Assembly: GCA_033762735.1 (NCBI GenBank)
Contig: JANRLJ010000225.1
Location: 11,958 to 75,957 of the forward strand
DNA from: JANRLJ01 sp033762735
GTDB taxonomy: Bacteria; Chloroflexota; Anaerolineae; Aggregatilineales; Phototrophicaceae
Direction: 5' to 3'
DNA: 64,000 nt
The position numbers and the translations under genes were made by a program. The notes under the pieces were generated by a model. That model saw only the letters and a program-made list of their open reading frames with translations. It was not told the origin of the DNA and searched no databases. The stretch's first letter is position 1. Each line of letters opens with the position of its first letter. Of this stretch, positions 7,684-16,228 are shown piece after piece.

Positions 7684-9822
7684 ATGACATTCGAAACAAA
7701 AGCCAAAGCACGCCCGCTGTTTGATCCGCCAATTATTCGGCGCGCGCTGGTAGACTCGGTGGTAAAGCTGAACCCACGTCAGCAGATTCGTAACCCGGTG
7801 ATGTTCATTGTGCTGATTGGCGCGGTGATTACAACCGTGCTGTTTATCCTGGCAGTGCTGGGGCAGGGCGAGGCGGCGCAGGCGGCGCTGAACGCGGGCG
7901 CGACGACTGAAGAAGCACGGGCAGCCTCCCGCGAGTCGGCCAGCTTTATCTTCGCAATTTCGGTCTGGCTGTGGTTCACCGTGCTGTTTGCCAATTTTGC
8001 AGAGGCGATGGCCGAAGGGCGCGGCAAGGCTCAGGCTGATACACTGCGCAAGGCGCGGCGTGACGTGACCGCCAAAAAGCTCAGCAGCCCGCAGCGCAAT
8101 GCGAAGTTCACGCAGGTGAGCGCGGGGACGCTGCGCAAGGATGATGTGGTGCTGGTGGAAGCGGGTGACATCATCCCCGGTGATGGCGACGTAATCGAAG
8201 GCGTGGCTTCGGTTGATGAAAGCGCCATCACAGGCGAGAGCGCCCCGGTCATCCGCGAGAGCGGCGGCGACCGCAGCGCCGTGACGGGCGGGACGCGCGT
8301 CCTCTCTGACTGGCTGATCGTGCGGATTTCGACCAATCCCGGCGAATCCTTCCTTGATCGGATGATCGCGATGGTGGAAGGGGCGAAGCGCCAGAAGACG
8401 CCGAACGAAATCGCGCTCAGCATTCTGCTGTCGGTGTTCACCATCATCTTCCTGCTGGCGACCATGACGCTGCTGCCGTTTTCGATCTTCGCGGTGGACT
8501 ACACCGGGCAGGGGAGTCCGGTGCCCGTCGCCATCCTGATCGCGCTGCTGGTCTGCCTGATCCCGACCACGATTGGTGGTCTGCTCTCTGCCATTGGGAT
8601 TGCCGGGATGGATCGCATGATCCAGGCCAACGTCATTGCTACCTCTGGCCGGGCGGTGGAAGCGGCGGGGGATGTGGATGTGCTGCTGCTGGATAAGACC
8701 GGGACGATCACGCTGGGCAACCGGCAGGCCACTGACTTTATCCCCGCGCAGGGGGTGACGGCGGAACAACTGGCGGACGCAGCACAGATTTCTTCACTGG
8801 CCGACGAAACACCGGAAGGCCGCAGCATTGTGGTGCTGGCGAAGGATCGCTTTAAGCTGCGCGAACGCAACATCAATGAACTGGGCGCGACCTTCATCCC
8901 GTTCACCGCACAGACGCGCATGAGCGGTGTTGACCTGAACGGGCGGCAGATTCGCAAGGGCGCGGCGGACGCGGTCAAGCGCTATATCGAAGAACAGGGC
9001 GGCCAGTTCCCCCCGGCGGTACAGACGGCGGTGGATGAGGTGGCGCGTAAGGGCGCAACGCCGCTGGTGGTGGCGGAAAACACCCGCGTGATGGGCGTGA
9101 TTCAGCTCAAGGACATCGTGAAGGGCGGCATCAAGGAACGCTTCGGCGAACTCCGCAATATGGGTATCAAGACCGTGATGATTACGGGCGACAACCCCCT
9201 GACAGCGGCGGCCATCGCGGCAGAGGCCGGGGTCGATGACTTCCTGGCGCAGGCCACGCCCGAAGCCAAGCTGAAGCTCATCCGCGAACAGCAGGAAGGC
9301 GGGCGGCTGGTTGCCATGACGGGCGACGGCACCAACGATGCCCCGGCGCTGGCACAGGCCGATGTGGCGGTGGCGATGAACAGCGGTACGCAGGCGGCCA
9401 AGGAAGCGGGCAATATGGTCGATCTGGACTCCAACCCGACCAAGCTGATTGAGATCGTGGAGATCGGCAAGCAGCTTCTCATGACACGCGGCGCACTGAC
9501 GACCTTCAGCATCGCCAACGACGTGAGCAAGTACTTCGCCATCATCCCGGCGGCCTTTGCCACGATCTACCCGGAACTGGAAGCGCTGGACATCATGCGC
9601 CTTTCTACGCCCAACAGCGCGATTGCGTCGGCGGTGATCTTCAACGCGCTCATCATCATCTTCCTGATTCCGCTGGCGCTGCGTGGGGTGAAGTATCGTC
9701 CGGTGGGCGCGTCGGTGCTGCTGCGCAATAACCTGCTGGTCTACGGCCTGGGTGGGCTGATTGCGCCCTTTATTGGCATCAAAGTCATCGACCTGATCCT
9801 CACGGCTCTGGGTTGGGTTTAA
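7684..9822 (+). CDS. kdpB: KdpB, ATP-hydrolysing subunit of the KdpFABC ATPase
   Basis: 712 aa, P-type ATPase. The phosphorylated Asp is residue 337 in LLLDKTGTITLGN; the actuator motif ITGESAPV lies near 182, the hinge GDGTNDAPALAQAD near 548, and NDVSKYFAI in the membrane helix that follows. It hydrolyses ATP to drive K+ through KdpA. The chain is about 30 residues longer than E. coli KdpB, with an Ala/Glu-rich insert near residues 60-85 between the first two membrane helices (GQGEAAQAALNAGATTEEA). Spacing of 22 bp from kdpA and 18 bp to kdpC indicates one operon. Confidence 0.97.
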   Translation: MTFETKAKARPLFDPPIIRRALVDSVVKLNPRQQIRNPVMFIVLIGAVITTVLFILAVLGQGEAAQAALNAGATTEEARAASRESASFIFAISVWLWFTVLFANFAEAMAEGRGKAQADTLRKARRDVTAKKLSSPQRNAKFTQVSAGTLRKDDVVLVEAGDIIPGDGDVIEGVASVDESAITGESAPVIRESGGDRSAVTGGTRVLSDWLIVRISTNPGESFLDRMIAMVEGAKRQKTPNEIALSILLSVFTIIFLLATMTLLPFSIFAVDYTGQGSPVPVAILIALLVCLIPTTIGGLLSAIGIAGMDRMIQANVIATSGRAVEAAGDVDVLLLDKTGTITLGNRQATDFIPAQGVTAEQLADAAQISSLADETPEGRSIVVLAKDRFKLRERNINELGATFIPFTAQTRMSGVDLNGRQIRKGAADAVKRYIEEQGGQFPPAVQTAVDEVARKGATPLVVAENTRVMGVIQLKDIVKGGIKERFGELRNMGIKTVMITGDNPLTAAAIAAEAGVDDFLAQATPEAKLKLIREQQEGGRLVAMTGDGTNDAPALAQADVAVAMNSGTQAAKEAGNMVDLDSNPTKLIEIVEIGKQLLMTRGALTTFSIANDVSKYFAIIPAAFATIYPELEALDIMRLSTPNSAIASAVIFNALIIIFLIPLALRGVKYRPVGASVLLRNNLLVYGLGGLIAPFIGIKVIDLILTALGWV

Positions 9823-9840
9823 TCAGAGAGAGACAAAACC

Positions 9841-10590
9841 ATGAGCGCAAATCAAACTTCAACCACGAGCGCGAGCACCAATACAGGCATTGACTGGCGA
9901 CAGGTGATCGTCCCGGCGGTGGTGTCCATCCTGTTTTTCACGCTGCTGACCGGTCTGCTCTATCCGGCGGTGATTACGGGCATTGCCCAGGTCGTCTTCC
10001 CAAATCAGGCCAATGGCAGCCTGATCGAGGATGCCAGCGGGAATGTGATCGGTTCGGAACTGATCGGCCAGCAGTTCAGTGATCCGGTCTACTTCTGGGG
10101 ACGGCTCTCGGCCACTGGCCCGGTGCCCTATAACGGCGCGATTTCCTCCGGCTCCAATTATGGCCCGCTGAACCCGGCGCTGATCGGGGAAGAGGGTACG
10201 GTGCAAAGCCGCATCACTGCACTGGAAGAAGCCAACGCCGCGGCAGGTGTCAGCGTTGATACGGCGATCCCGGTTGATCTGGTCACAGCATCGGGCAGTG
10301 GGCTTGACCCGCACATCAGCCCGGCAGCGGCGCAGTATCAGCTTCCCCGCGTGGCCGCGCTGCGCGGGATTGACGAGACGACGCTGCAAGCACTGGTGGA
10401 TGAATTCACCGAGGGGCGAACACTGTTGATTCTGGGCGAACCGCGTGTGAACGTGCTGCGGCTCAACCTGGCGCTGGACGAGCAGTACCCGGTTGATGGC
10501 GGCGGTGCAGCCGTTCCATCCACCGAAGCGGAAGCGACGGCTGAACCAACTGTCGAAGTCACCCCTGATGCAACCGCTGAAGGCGAGTAA
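9841..10590 (+). CDS. kdpC: KdpC subunit of the KdpFABC ATPase
   Basis: 249 aa: one N-terminal transmembrane helix (about residues 20-45) followed by the periplasmic KdpC domain (LIGQQFSDPVYFWGRLSAT, SGSNYGPLNPAL, SGLDPHISPAAAQYQLPRVA). In the family KdpC raises the ATP affinity of KdpB and caps the KdpA entrance. The last 30 or so residues (GGGAAVPSTEAEATAEPTVE and onward) are an acidic Ala/Thr/Glu tail absent from typical KdpC proteins of about 190-200 aa. It closes the canonical kdpFABC set. Confidence 0.95.
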   Translation: MSANQTSTTSASTNTGIDWRQVIVPAVVSILFFTLLTGLLYPAVITGIAQVVFPNQANGSLIEDASGNVIGSELIGQQFSDPVYFWGRLSATGPVPYNGAISSGSNYGPLNPALIGEEGTVQSRITALEEANAAAGVSVDTAIPVDLVTASGSGLDPHISPAAAQYQLPRVAALRGIDETTLQALVDEFTEGRTLLILGEPRVNVLRLNLALDEQYPVDGGGAAVPSTEAEATAEPTVEVTPDATAEGE

Positions 10591-10610
10591 GATCAGACCT
10601 TTGAAAGTGT

Positions 10611-10646
10611 GGCAAGGGGCTGGCACGAAACCGCCAGCCCTTTGCC
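10611..10646 (+). terminator. Strong hairpin between kdpC and the second kdpA
   Basis: A 14-bp stem (10611-10624 with 10633-10646, one G-U pair) closes an 8-nt loop. It reads GGCAAGGGGCTGGC / GCCAGCCCTTTGCC. No T-run follows, so it may be an mRNA processing or stability element, or a weak terminator, uncoupling kdpFABC from the downstream kdpA. Confidence 0.6.
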
Positions 10647-10683
10647 GCCTGTAATCCTGTACGTGAGGAAGGTGGTCGCCCAT

Positions 10684-12405
10684 ATGAACCCGTATCATCT
10701 TATTCAGTACGGTGTGTTTCTGGTCGTGCTGCTGCTATGCGTCAAACCCGTTGGAATTTACCTTTACCGGGTGTTTGAAGGCAAACCGACTGCCCTGGAT
10801 TTTCTGCTGCGGCCTGTGGAACGGCTGTTATATCGTTTGCTGCGGGTGAACCCGGCGAACGAGATGACATGGCGCGATTATACCCTCGCATTCATTGTCT
10901 TTACCCTCTGTGCGGCGGGCTGGCTGTTTGCCCTGCTGATGGTGCAGTCACTTCTGCCCGAACACAACCCCGCTCTGCTGACCACCCCCATGACACCTGA
11001 CCTTGCCCTGAATACGGCCATCAGTTTTTCCACCGGAACCACCTGGCAGGCCTACGGTGGTGAAACCACGCTGACCTATCTGAGCCAGGCGCTCGGCCTG
11101 GTCAGCCAGAATTTTTTCGCGGGTGGCGCGGGGCTGGCAGTAGGCATCGCCTTTATACGCGGGCTGGCGCGGGAGCAGGGGACTACGCTTGGCAATTTCT
11201 GGGTCGATCTGACACGCGCGATCCTGTGGGTGCTGCTGCCGCTCTCGGTTCTGGTCGCGCTGCTGCTGGTGTGGCAGGGGGTGCCATTGAACCTTAATCC
11301 CTACACTCAGGCGGCGACTGTGCAGGGGGAAACGCAGACGCTCCCACAAGGTCCCATCGCCGCGCTGGAGAGCATCAAAAATCTTGGGACGAACGGCGGC
11401 GGTTATTTCAACACCAACGCTGCGCATCCCTATGAAAACCCGACACCGCTGACCAACATGATCGAATTGTGGTCGATTGTCGTGCTGCCCGCCGCGCTGA
11501 CCTACACTTTTGGCCGGATGATCGGGCGTACTTCGCAGGGGTGGTTCCTGCTGGCGGTGATGACGCTGCTCTTCGTCGTTGGCCTGGGCATCACGGGGCT
11601 GGCCGAGCAGCAGGGCAACCCCCGCATCACAGCTCTCGGTGTGGATTCAACCTTAAGTACGGCACAACCGGGCGGCAACATGGAAGGCAAGGAGGTGCGC
11701 TTTGGAATTCATGGGTCAGCGCTGGCCGCTGTGACCACCTCCAATGGCGCGACGGGTTCCTATAATTCCATGCACGACAGCTACACGCCGCTGGGCGGGA
11801 TGGTGCCGCTGGTGAATATGCTGCTGGGCGAACTGATTTATGGCGGAGTCGGCACCGGGATTTACAGTATGGTGATGCTGGTGCTGATTAGTGTCTTTAT
11901 CAGCGGGCTGATGATTGGGCGCAGCCCTGAATATCTGGGGAAGCCGGTGAGCGTGGATGAGATCAAGCTGGTCGGCCTGTATCTGATCCTGAGTGCTGCC
12001 GTAATTCTGCCGCTGACTGCACTGGCCGTGCTGCTGCCCGCTGGCCGGGCGGGGCTGGTGACAAACCAGGGTGCGCACGGCTTTACCGAAATCTTCTACG
12101 CCTACACCTCGTCCTTCGCCAATAACGGGCAGAACTTTGCCGGGCTGAACGCCAACAGCGTGTTCTATAACCTGACCACCGCCCTTGCGATGCTGGCCGG
12201 GCGAATAGGTTTGGCGACACTGGCGCTGGCGCTCGCGGGGCTGTTTGTTCAGCAGCGCTGCAGGCCGCCTTCTTCGGGGATGCTGCCTACCGATGGCTTT
12301 ACGTTTGGGGTCGTCCTGATTGCGGTGATTTTCATCGTTGGTGCGTTGAGCTTCTTCCCGGCGCTGGCGCTGGGGCCGCTTGTGGAGCAGCTGCGCCTTT
12401 ATTAG
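10684..12405 (+). CDS. kdpA: Second KdpA-type K+-channel subunit, divergent paralogue
   Basis: 573 aa from ATG 10684, which follows AGGAAGGTGG; the frame is open upstream but family homology starts at MNPYHLIQYGVFLVVLLLCV. All four filter loops are conserved: TTWQAYGGE, LGTNGGGYFNTNAAHPYENP, MHDSYTPLGG and SSFANNGQNFAGL. The fourth differs from copy 1 (FANNGQNF against AGNNNGSAF), and much of the rest is clearly diverged, so this is an old duplicate or an acquired copy. No second kdpB or kdpC follows. It could form an alternative KdpFABC with different K+ affinity by sharing KdpB and KdpC; that is inference. Confidence 0.93.
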   Translation: MNPYHLIQYGVFLVVLLLCVKPVGIYLYRVFEGKPTALDFLLRPVERLLYRLLRVNPANEMTWRDYTLAFIVFTLCAAGWLFALLMVQSLLPEHNPALLTTPMTPDLALNTAISFSTGTTWQAYGGETTLTYLSQALGLVSQNFFAGGAGLAVGIAFIRGLAREQGTTLGNFWVDLTRAILWVLLPLSVLVALLLVWQGVPLNLNPYTQAATVQGETQTLPQGPIAALESIKNLGTNGGGYFNTNAAHPYENPTPLTNMIELWSIVVLPAALTYTFGRMIGRTSQGWFLLAVMTLLFVVGLGITGLAEQQGNPRITALGVDSTLSTAQPGGNMEGKEVRFGIHGSALAAVTTSNGATGSYNSMHDSYTPLGGMVPLVNMLLGELIYGGVGTGIYSMVMLVLISVFISGLMIGRSPEYLGKPVSVDEIKLVGLYLILSAAVILPLTALAVLLPAGRAGLVTNQGAHGFTEIFYAYTSSFANNGQNFAGLNANSVFYNLTTALAMLAGRIGLATLALALAGLFVQQRCRPPSSGMLPTDGFTFGVVLIAVIFIVGALSFFPALALGPLVEQLRLY

Positions 12406-12521
12406 AACGGAGGTGTGAAAACGGCTTGTGCAAACCGTCTATAAAGCGTTCTGATAAGATGCGATTAAATCTGGCAGATTATGCATTTACAAGCGGCAAC
12501 CTTGATGTATGCTTGCCATAG

Positions 12522-13190
12522 GTGTCCAATAAGCTGCGAGACAGCATGAAACGTCTATTTGCAATGCTCGGTGTGTCTAATGGACAAACGACGACCGAGC
12601 AACAGAAACAGGAGCAGTGCCGCCTGCTGGCACAACTTCAACAAACGCATAATCTCCACACCCGCCAGTGCATCCTTGATAAAATGATGACCTATAACCT
12701 GCTCCAGAATGTCGTTGTGCAGGATATGGAAGGGCATGATCTGTTCCTGGAAGGGGCAAACCTGGAACGGGCGTGTTTGCAGAACGTTACCCTCACCAAT
12801 GTCGATCTGGGGCAGGCAAATCTGCAGGGCGCGGTGGTGCAGCATTCCAGCCTTCCATTTTCAAACCTTGCCAACGCCAACCTACAGGGAGTGAAGCTGT
12901 ATCAGGTCAATCTGGAAGGTACTACCCTGAGTGGGGCAAATTTAAAGGACGCCACTATTGAACATGTGCGTCTGGCCGACACACTCCTGTGCCACGCGCG
13001 GCTGGAAGGCGCGGTCCTGGAACACGTTGATCTGCGTGGGTGTTCGCTGCTGGCGGCTAATCTGGCCGGGGCAGAAATGCGTGATGTCCGCTTCGACGAA
13101 ACCAGCGTCCTGCCCGACGGGAGGAACTGGACTTCCTTTGCTGATCTCTCGCCGTTTCTGGATGGATCGGCTGTGACAGGGCAAGACTGA
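12522..13190 (+). CDS. Pentapeptide-repeat protein
   Basis: 222 aa. After a charged, Gln-rich N-terminus (TTTEQQKQEQCRLLAQLQQ) come about 20 tandem five-residue repeats of the A(N/D)LXX type from residue 75 to 195, e.g. GANLERACLQNVTLTNVDLG and GANLKDATIEHVRLADTLLC. The fold is a right-handed quadrilateral beta-helix. Some family members mimic DNA and protect gyrase; most have no known role, and no function can be assigned. The start is uncertain: GTG 12522 gives the longest frame, ATG 12546 is an alternative, and neither has a good ribosome site. It follows kdpA2 by 116 bp and ends at a clear terminator. Confidence 0.8.
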   Translation: MSNKLRDSMKRLFAMLGVSNGQTTTEQQKQEQCRLLAQLQQTHNLHTRQCILDKMMTYNLLQNVVVQDMEGHDLFLEGANLERACLQNVTLTNVDLGQANLQGAVVQHSSLPFSNLANANLQGVKLYQVNLEGTTLSGANLKDATIEHVRLADTLLCHARLEGAVLEHVDLRGCSLLAANLAGAEMRDVRFDETSVLPDGRNWTSFADLSPFLDGSAVTGQD

Positions 13191-13218
13191 GGGCTGACAG
13201 AGGCAGAATTTGAAGAAG

Positions 13219-13248
13219 GGGACGGATCAGGCGATCCGTCCCTTTTTT
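13219..13248 (+). terminator. Rho-independent terminator after the pentapeptide-repeat gene
   Basis: A perfect 10-bp stem GGGACGGATC / GATCCGTCCC (13219-13228, 13233-13242) with loop AGGC is followed by six T residues (13243-13248). It ends the kdp-side plus-strand transcript and abuts the convergent lactonase-like gene. Confidence 0.9.
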
Positions 13249-14098
13249 ATGTTCGAACTGGCTGCGCCTGCGCATAGATCGGGGTGCGCTGTTCGAGGCG
13301 GATCGCGGTTTCGGGGTCGTGCGTGGTCAGGTAGACCAGCGGCACATCATGGGCGTAATCCAGAATTTTCTGCCGCGTCTGGAAGACCTTATTGGAGTCG
13401 AACGACGGCGCATCGAGCTTATCGTTCAACAGGCTCGGCAGATCAAACGAGGTATCTCCGCCGAAAAAGAACGTATAGCCGTCCTGCTGCACCATCACCG
13501 ACTGATGGCCGAGCGTGTGGCCGGGGGTGGGGACGATGCGCACGTCGCCCGCTTTCGTCAGCACATAGCTCTGCTCGAAGGGGCCGATTCGCTCCGGCAC
13601 ATAGTCGATGATATGGGGCTTGAACCAGTCCGGCCACTTGGATGGAAAGGCGAAATGCGCCGAACGGTAGCGGTAGGCATCATCGAATTCCTTGCTGGAG
13701 ATGATGAACTCCGCGTTGGGGAAATGATAGAGCGCGTCGGTGTGGTCGAAATGGGCATGAGTCAGTACCACCCAGCGCACCTCTTGCGGCGGGATATTCA
13801 GGCGGCGGAGCTGTGCCCCGGCCTCGTTTTCGGGCGTGATGTGAAAGCGGTACTGTGACCGCCAGTAGGGGCGCTGTGGCGCGGGGAAGAAGTCCGGCTC
13901 GTTGACTTTGGCCGTCTCGCCCGCGTCAATGACGATCACGCCTTCGGGATGCTCGATCACCCACACGAACACGGGAATCTGCGTCCACTGCCTGTCCAGC
14001 AGCACACTCGTCAGCCGTGCGGCGCGGGTGCGCCCTTTGGCCTCGTAATAGCGGTGCTTGACATCCATCAGCCCGGTTCTAAGTGCGCGCATTTGCAT
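13247..14098 (-). CDS. MBL-fold metallohydrolase, N-acyl-homoserine-lactonase-like
   Basis: 283 aa. Metal-binding residues of the metallo-beta-lactamase fold are present: LTHAHFDHTDAL (HxHxDH), GHTLGHQS, and the Asp in FGGDTSFDL. Overall layout resembles the AttM/AiiB quorum-quenching lactonases, which open the lactone ring of acyl-homoserine lactones; other lactones or esters are equally possible. ATG 14098 is chosen because GGAGG lies 6 nt upstream. Its start overlaps the end of the upstream cyanophycinase gene by 20 bp, so it is cotranscribed with iadA and cphB. A link to cyanophycin metabolism is not obvious. Confidence 0.85.
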   Translation of the reverse strand: MQMRALRTGLMDVKHRYYEAKGRTRAARLTSVLLDRQWTQIPVFVWVIEHPEGVIVIDAGETAKVNEPDFFPAPQRPYWRSQYRFHITPENEAGAQLRRLNIPPQEVRWVVLTHAHFDHTDALYHFPNAEFIISSKEFDDAYRYRSAHFAFPSKWPDWFKPHIIDYVPERIGPFEQSYVLTKAGDVRIVPTPGHTLGHQSVMVQQDGYTFFFGGDTSFDLPSLLNDKLDAPSFDSNKVFQTRQKILDYAHDVPLVYLTTHDPETAIRLEQRTPIYAQAQPVRT

Positions 14099-14909
14099 GG
14101 GTCGCCTCCTGGAGTACAGGCCGCCGCTCGACCAGATCGAAGATCTGCCCCTCGCCCAGCACGTGAATCTTCACGTCATGAATAGTCAGGATACCTTCGG
14201 GCTGCTGCTCGGAAAGGCTGGAATAGGTCATGGACGTGCCATCGACCACATACACCGCGCCGCTGCCCAGTACGCGAAAGTGCTTGCCACGCTCGACAAT
14301 AATAGCGGTGTCTTCATCAATGCCCAGGCCTAAATTCGCCGGGTTCTGCGCCACCGCGCCCAGCAGCCGCCCCATTCGTCCGCGCTCGGCGAAGTGCGAA
14401 TCGATCACCACGCCGTTGATGAAGTCCAGGCCAGGTGCCATCCCCAGCGCCGAAATGTGGCTGGATTCATCTCCGCTTCCCGAAATCAGCATCGTGGCAG
14501 GCATGACGGCGGCCCCGGCAGAGGTTCCCGCAATGGTCGCACCTTCCTGATAGCGCGTCTGCATACACGTAAACAGAGGCGTATCCCCGATCTGGCTGGT
14601 AATGCGCAGTTGGTCGCCTCCCGTGAAAAAGATCACGGACGCCTGCTTGACCCGTTCCACAATGTCCGGGTTATGGCCGTCTTCGCGGGTGCGAACGTCA
14701 ACCGCATCAACGTGCTTTACCCCCAGGGCGTTGAAGATGGCGGTGTAATCCTTCGCCATTGCCTCTGGTTCCTCGGTCGCCACCGTCACCAGGGAAAGAT
14801 GGGTGCCTTCTTTTACAGCGGCGGCGATCTCCTTCAGGATGATCTGATCGCCTTCCTTGTCCTCATGCCCGCCGACAATCATCAGCCTGCCTGGATTGCG
14901 TTTGGTCAT
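14079..14909 (-). CDS. cphB: Cyanophycinase
   Basis: 276 aa, peptidase family S51. The nucleophile Ser is in IAGTSAGAAVMP, the family motif; GRLMIVGGHEDKEGD at the N-terminus and IFFTGGDQLRITS also match CphB. The enzyme cleaves the multi-L-arginyl-poly-L-aspartate polymer cyanophycin to beta-Asp-Arg dipeptides. The start ATG overlaps the stop of iadA by 4 bp (14906-14909), so the dipeptidase and cyanophycinase are translationally coupled, which fits sequential degradation. A second, diverged copy lies at 19172-19969. Confidence 0.94.
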   Translation of the reverse strand: MTKRNPGRLMIVGGHEDKEGDQIILKEIAAAVKEGTHLSLVTVATEEPEAMAKDYTAIFNALGVKHVDAVDVRTREDGHNPDIVERVKQASVIFFTGGDQLRITSQIGDTPLFTCMQTRYQEGATIAGTSAGAAVMPATMLISGSGDESSHISALGMAPGLDFINGVVIDSHFAERGRMGRLLGAVAQNPANLGLGIDEDTAIIVERGKHFRVLGSGAVYVVDGTSMTYSSLSEQQPEGILTIHDVKIHVLGEGQIFDLVERRPVLQEATHANART

Positions 14910-16063
14910 ACGTTCCCTTCCTGTAAAAGCCTCTGCTGCTGGCTCTGCCTGATTAACCGCCCATCACGGACGAAGTGCTGCCCGTTTGCGAAGACATGCA
15001 CGACCTCCCAACTGCCATCGCGCAGAATCACCACGTCCGCGTCGTGGTTTTCCTGAATACGCCCCTTGCGCTTCAGCTTGAGGATGTCCGCCGCGTTGGT
15101 GGTAAAGCAGGGGAGCAGCGTTTCCAGCGGCACCACACCGTCCTGTAAGGAAGTCACCAATGCCTCAAGGAATTTCTGTGGGCTGCCACCGGGTGTTTGC
15201 GCATCCGACGAGACGGTCAGCCGCTTCAGATCACCGCCCTGCTGCTGATACGCCCGCAGGCATTCGGGGATGTTCTGCTCCACCGAGTCCATATCCACAA
15301 AAGCGCCGCCCTTTGCCAGTTCGACCGCCTCGCGCAGCAATTCCATGCTGCGGGTGATATGAGTCACGTAAATGGCTTCCGCCGGAATTTCATACGAATT
15401 CAAGAGGTCGCGCAGCAGCCCCAGCCGATTTCTGCCGGAGCCGATATGAAAATGCGTCACGCCCGCCTTGCCCGCCATCATCCCGCCCAGGTAGGTCTGC
15501 GCGACGACATGGGCTAACTCCTCTAAGGGCGGGTCGATCCAGCGTGAATCCGACAGGGCGATTTCGCCTGTACCGATAATGGGATCGATGAAAACCAGAT
15601 CATCCACAACTGAGGTCGTAACCGTGCGCGGCGGGAGTTCAAAACCGCCTGTGTACATATAAGCGGTGAGGCCGTCCTGATTCAACTGCTGCACTTTGGC
15701 GTAGAGGCAGCGCGGGTCGCGGGTGACGGTATCGGTGCCCAGCAGCCCGACAGCGGTTGTGATACCGCACTGGACGATCTGCTCCAACGGGATTTCCGGC
15801 AGGCGGGAGTTGAAGCCATGTTCACCGCCCGCGCCGATCAAATGCTGATGCGGGTCGATCAGCCCCGGCAGGACGACACAGCCCGCCGCGTCGATCACCT
15901 GACATTCCATGCCGGCCCCGGCCAGCGCTTTCATGTCGATTGCGCCAACCGCGACGATGCGCTCACCCAGCAGGAGAATGCTGGTGATGCCCAGAGGCTC
16001 CGGCGCATATACCCTGCCGTTTTCGATCAGTGTAAAGATCAATCCGGTTTTCCCTTTGGTCAA
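14906..16063 (-). CDS. iadA: Isoaspartyl dipeptidase (beta-aspartyl-peptidase)
   Basis: 385 aa amidohydrolase. Metal ligands align with E. coli IadA from memory: HxH in LIDPHQHLIGAGGE, His in VTHFHIGSG, His in IYVTHITRSM and Asp in TVSSDAQTPGG. Where E. coli has the carboxylated bridging Lys (GVKCAISD), this protein reads GTGEIALSD, so a Glu may bridge the two zinc ions. The TTG start has GAGG 7 nt upstream. It hydrolyses beta-Asp-Arg, the product of cyanophycinase, to Asp and Arg. It is the first of three overlapping minus-strand genes; cphA lies 165 bp upstream on the same strand, past two palindromes. Confidence 0.93.
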   Translation of the reverse strand: MTKGKTGLIFTLIENGRVYAPEPLGITSILLLGERIVAVGAIDMKALAGAGMECQVIDAAGCVVLPGLIDPHQHLIGAGGEHGFNSRLPEIPLEQIVQCGITTAVGLLGTDTVTRDPRCLYAKVQQLNQDGLTAYMYTGGFELPPRTVTTSVVDDLVFIDPIIGTGEIALSDSRWIDPPLEELAHVVAQTYLGGMMAGKAGVTHFHIGSGRNRLGLLRDLLNSYEIPAEAIYVTHITRSMELLREAVELAKGGAFVDMDSVEQNIPECLRAYQQQGGDLKRLTVSSDAQTPGGSPQKFLEALVTSLQDGVVPLETLLPCFTTNAADILKLKRKGRIQENHDADVVILRDGSWEVVHVFANGQHFVRDGRLIRQSQQQRLLQEGNV

Positions 16064-16093
16064 AAGACATCCTCATCCCGGAATTTCTGATAA

Positions 16094-16113
16094 GGACACG
16101 GCATGCTGTGTCC
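16094..16113. repeat. Intergenic palindrome of the GGRACAYGG type (copy in iadA-cphA spacer)
   Basis: GGACACGGCATGCTGTGTCC forms a 9-bp stem with one G-T pair. It belongs to the same family as the palindromes at 24018, 39193 and 41776. Confidence 0.7.
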
Positions 16114-16166
16114 CTACCGAATTGCACGATGAAAGCCTTGTGGATCGTTCATGTGAGATTGACTCC

Positions 16167-16194
16167 GTAGGGGCGAGGTGTGCCTCGCCCCTAC
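16167..16194. repeat. Intergenic palindrome of the GTAGGGGCGA type
   Basis: A perfect 12-bp inverted repeat GTAGGGGCGAGG / CCTCGCCCCTAC with loop TGTG. The copy at 61653-61681 shares the outer GTAGGGGCGA arms. Lying between cphA and iadA it may also act as a terminator-like or mRNA-processing hairpin. Confidence 0.8.
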
Positions 16195-16228
16195 CACACA
16201 GCCGGGTCATTCTCATCTTGTTGATGTA

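Noticed and set aside
12406..13246. kdpD/kdpE regulators downstream of the kdp genes
   Set aside because: The only gene there is a pentapeptide-repeat protein; no sensor kinase or response regulator belongs to the cluster.
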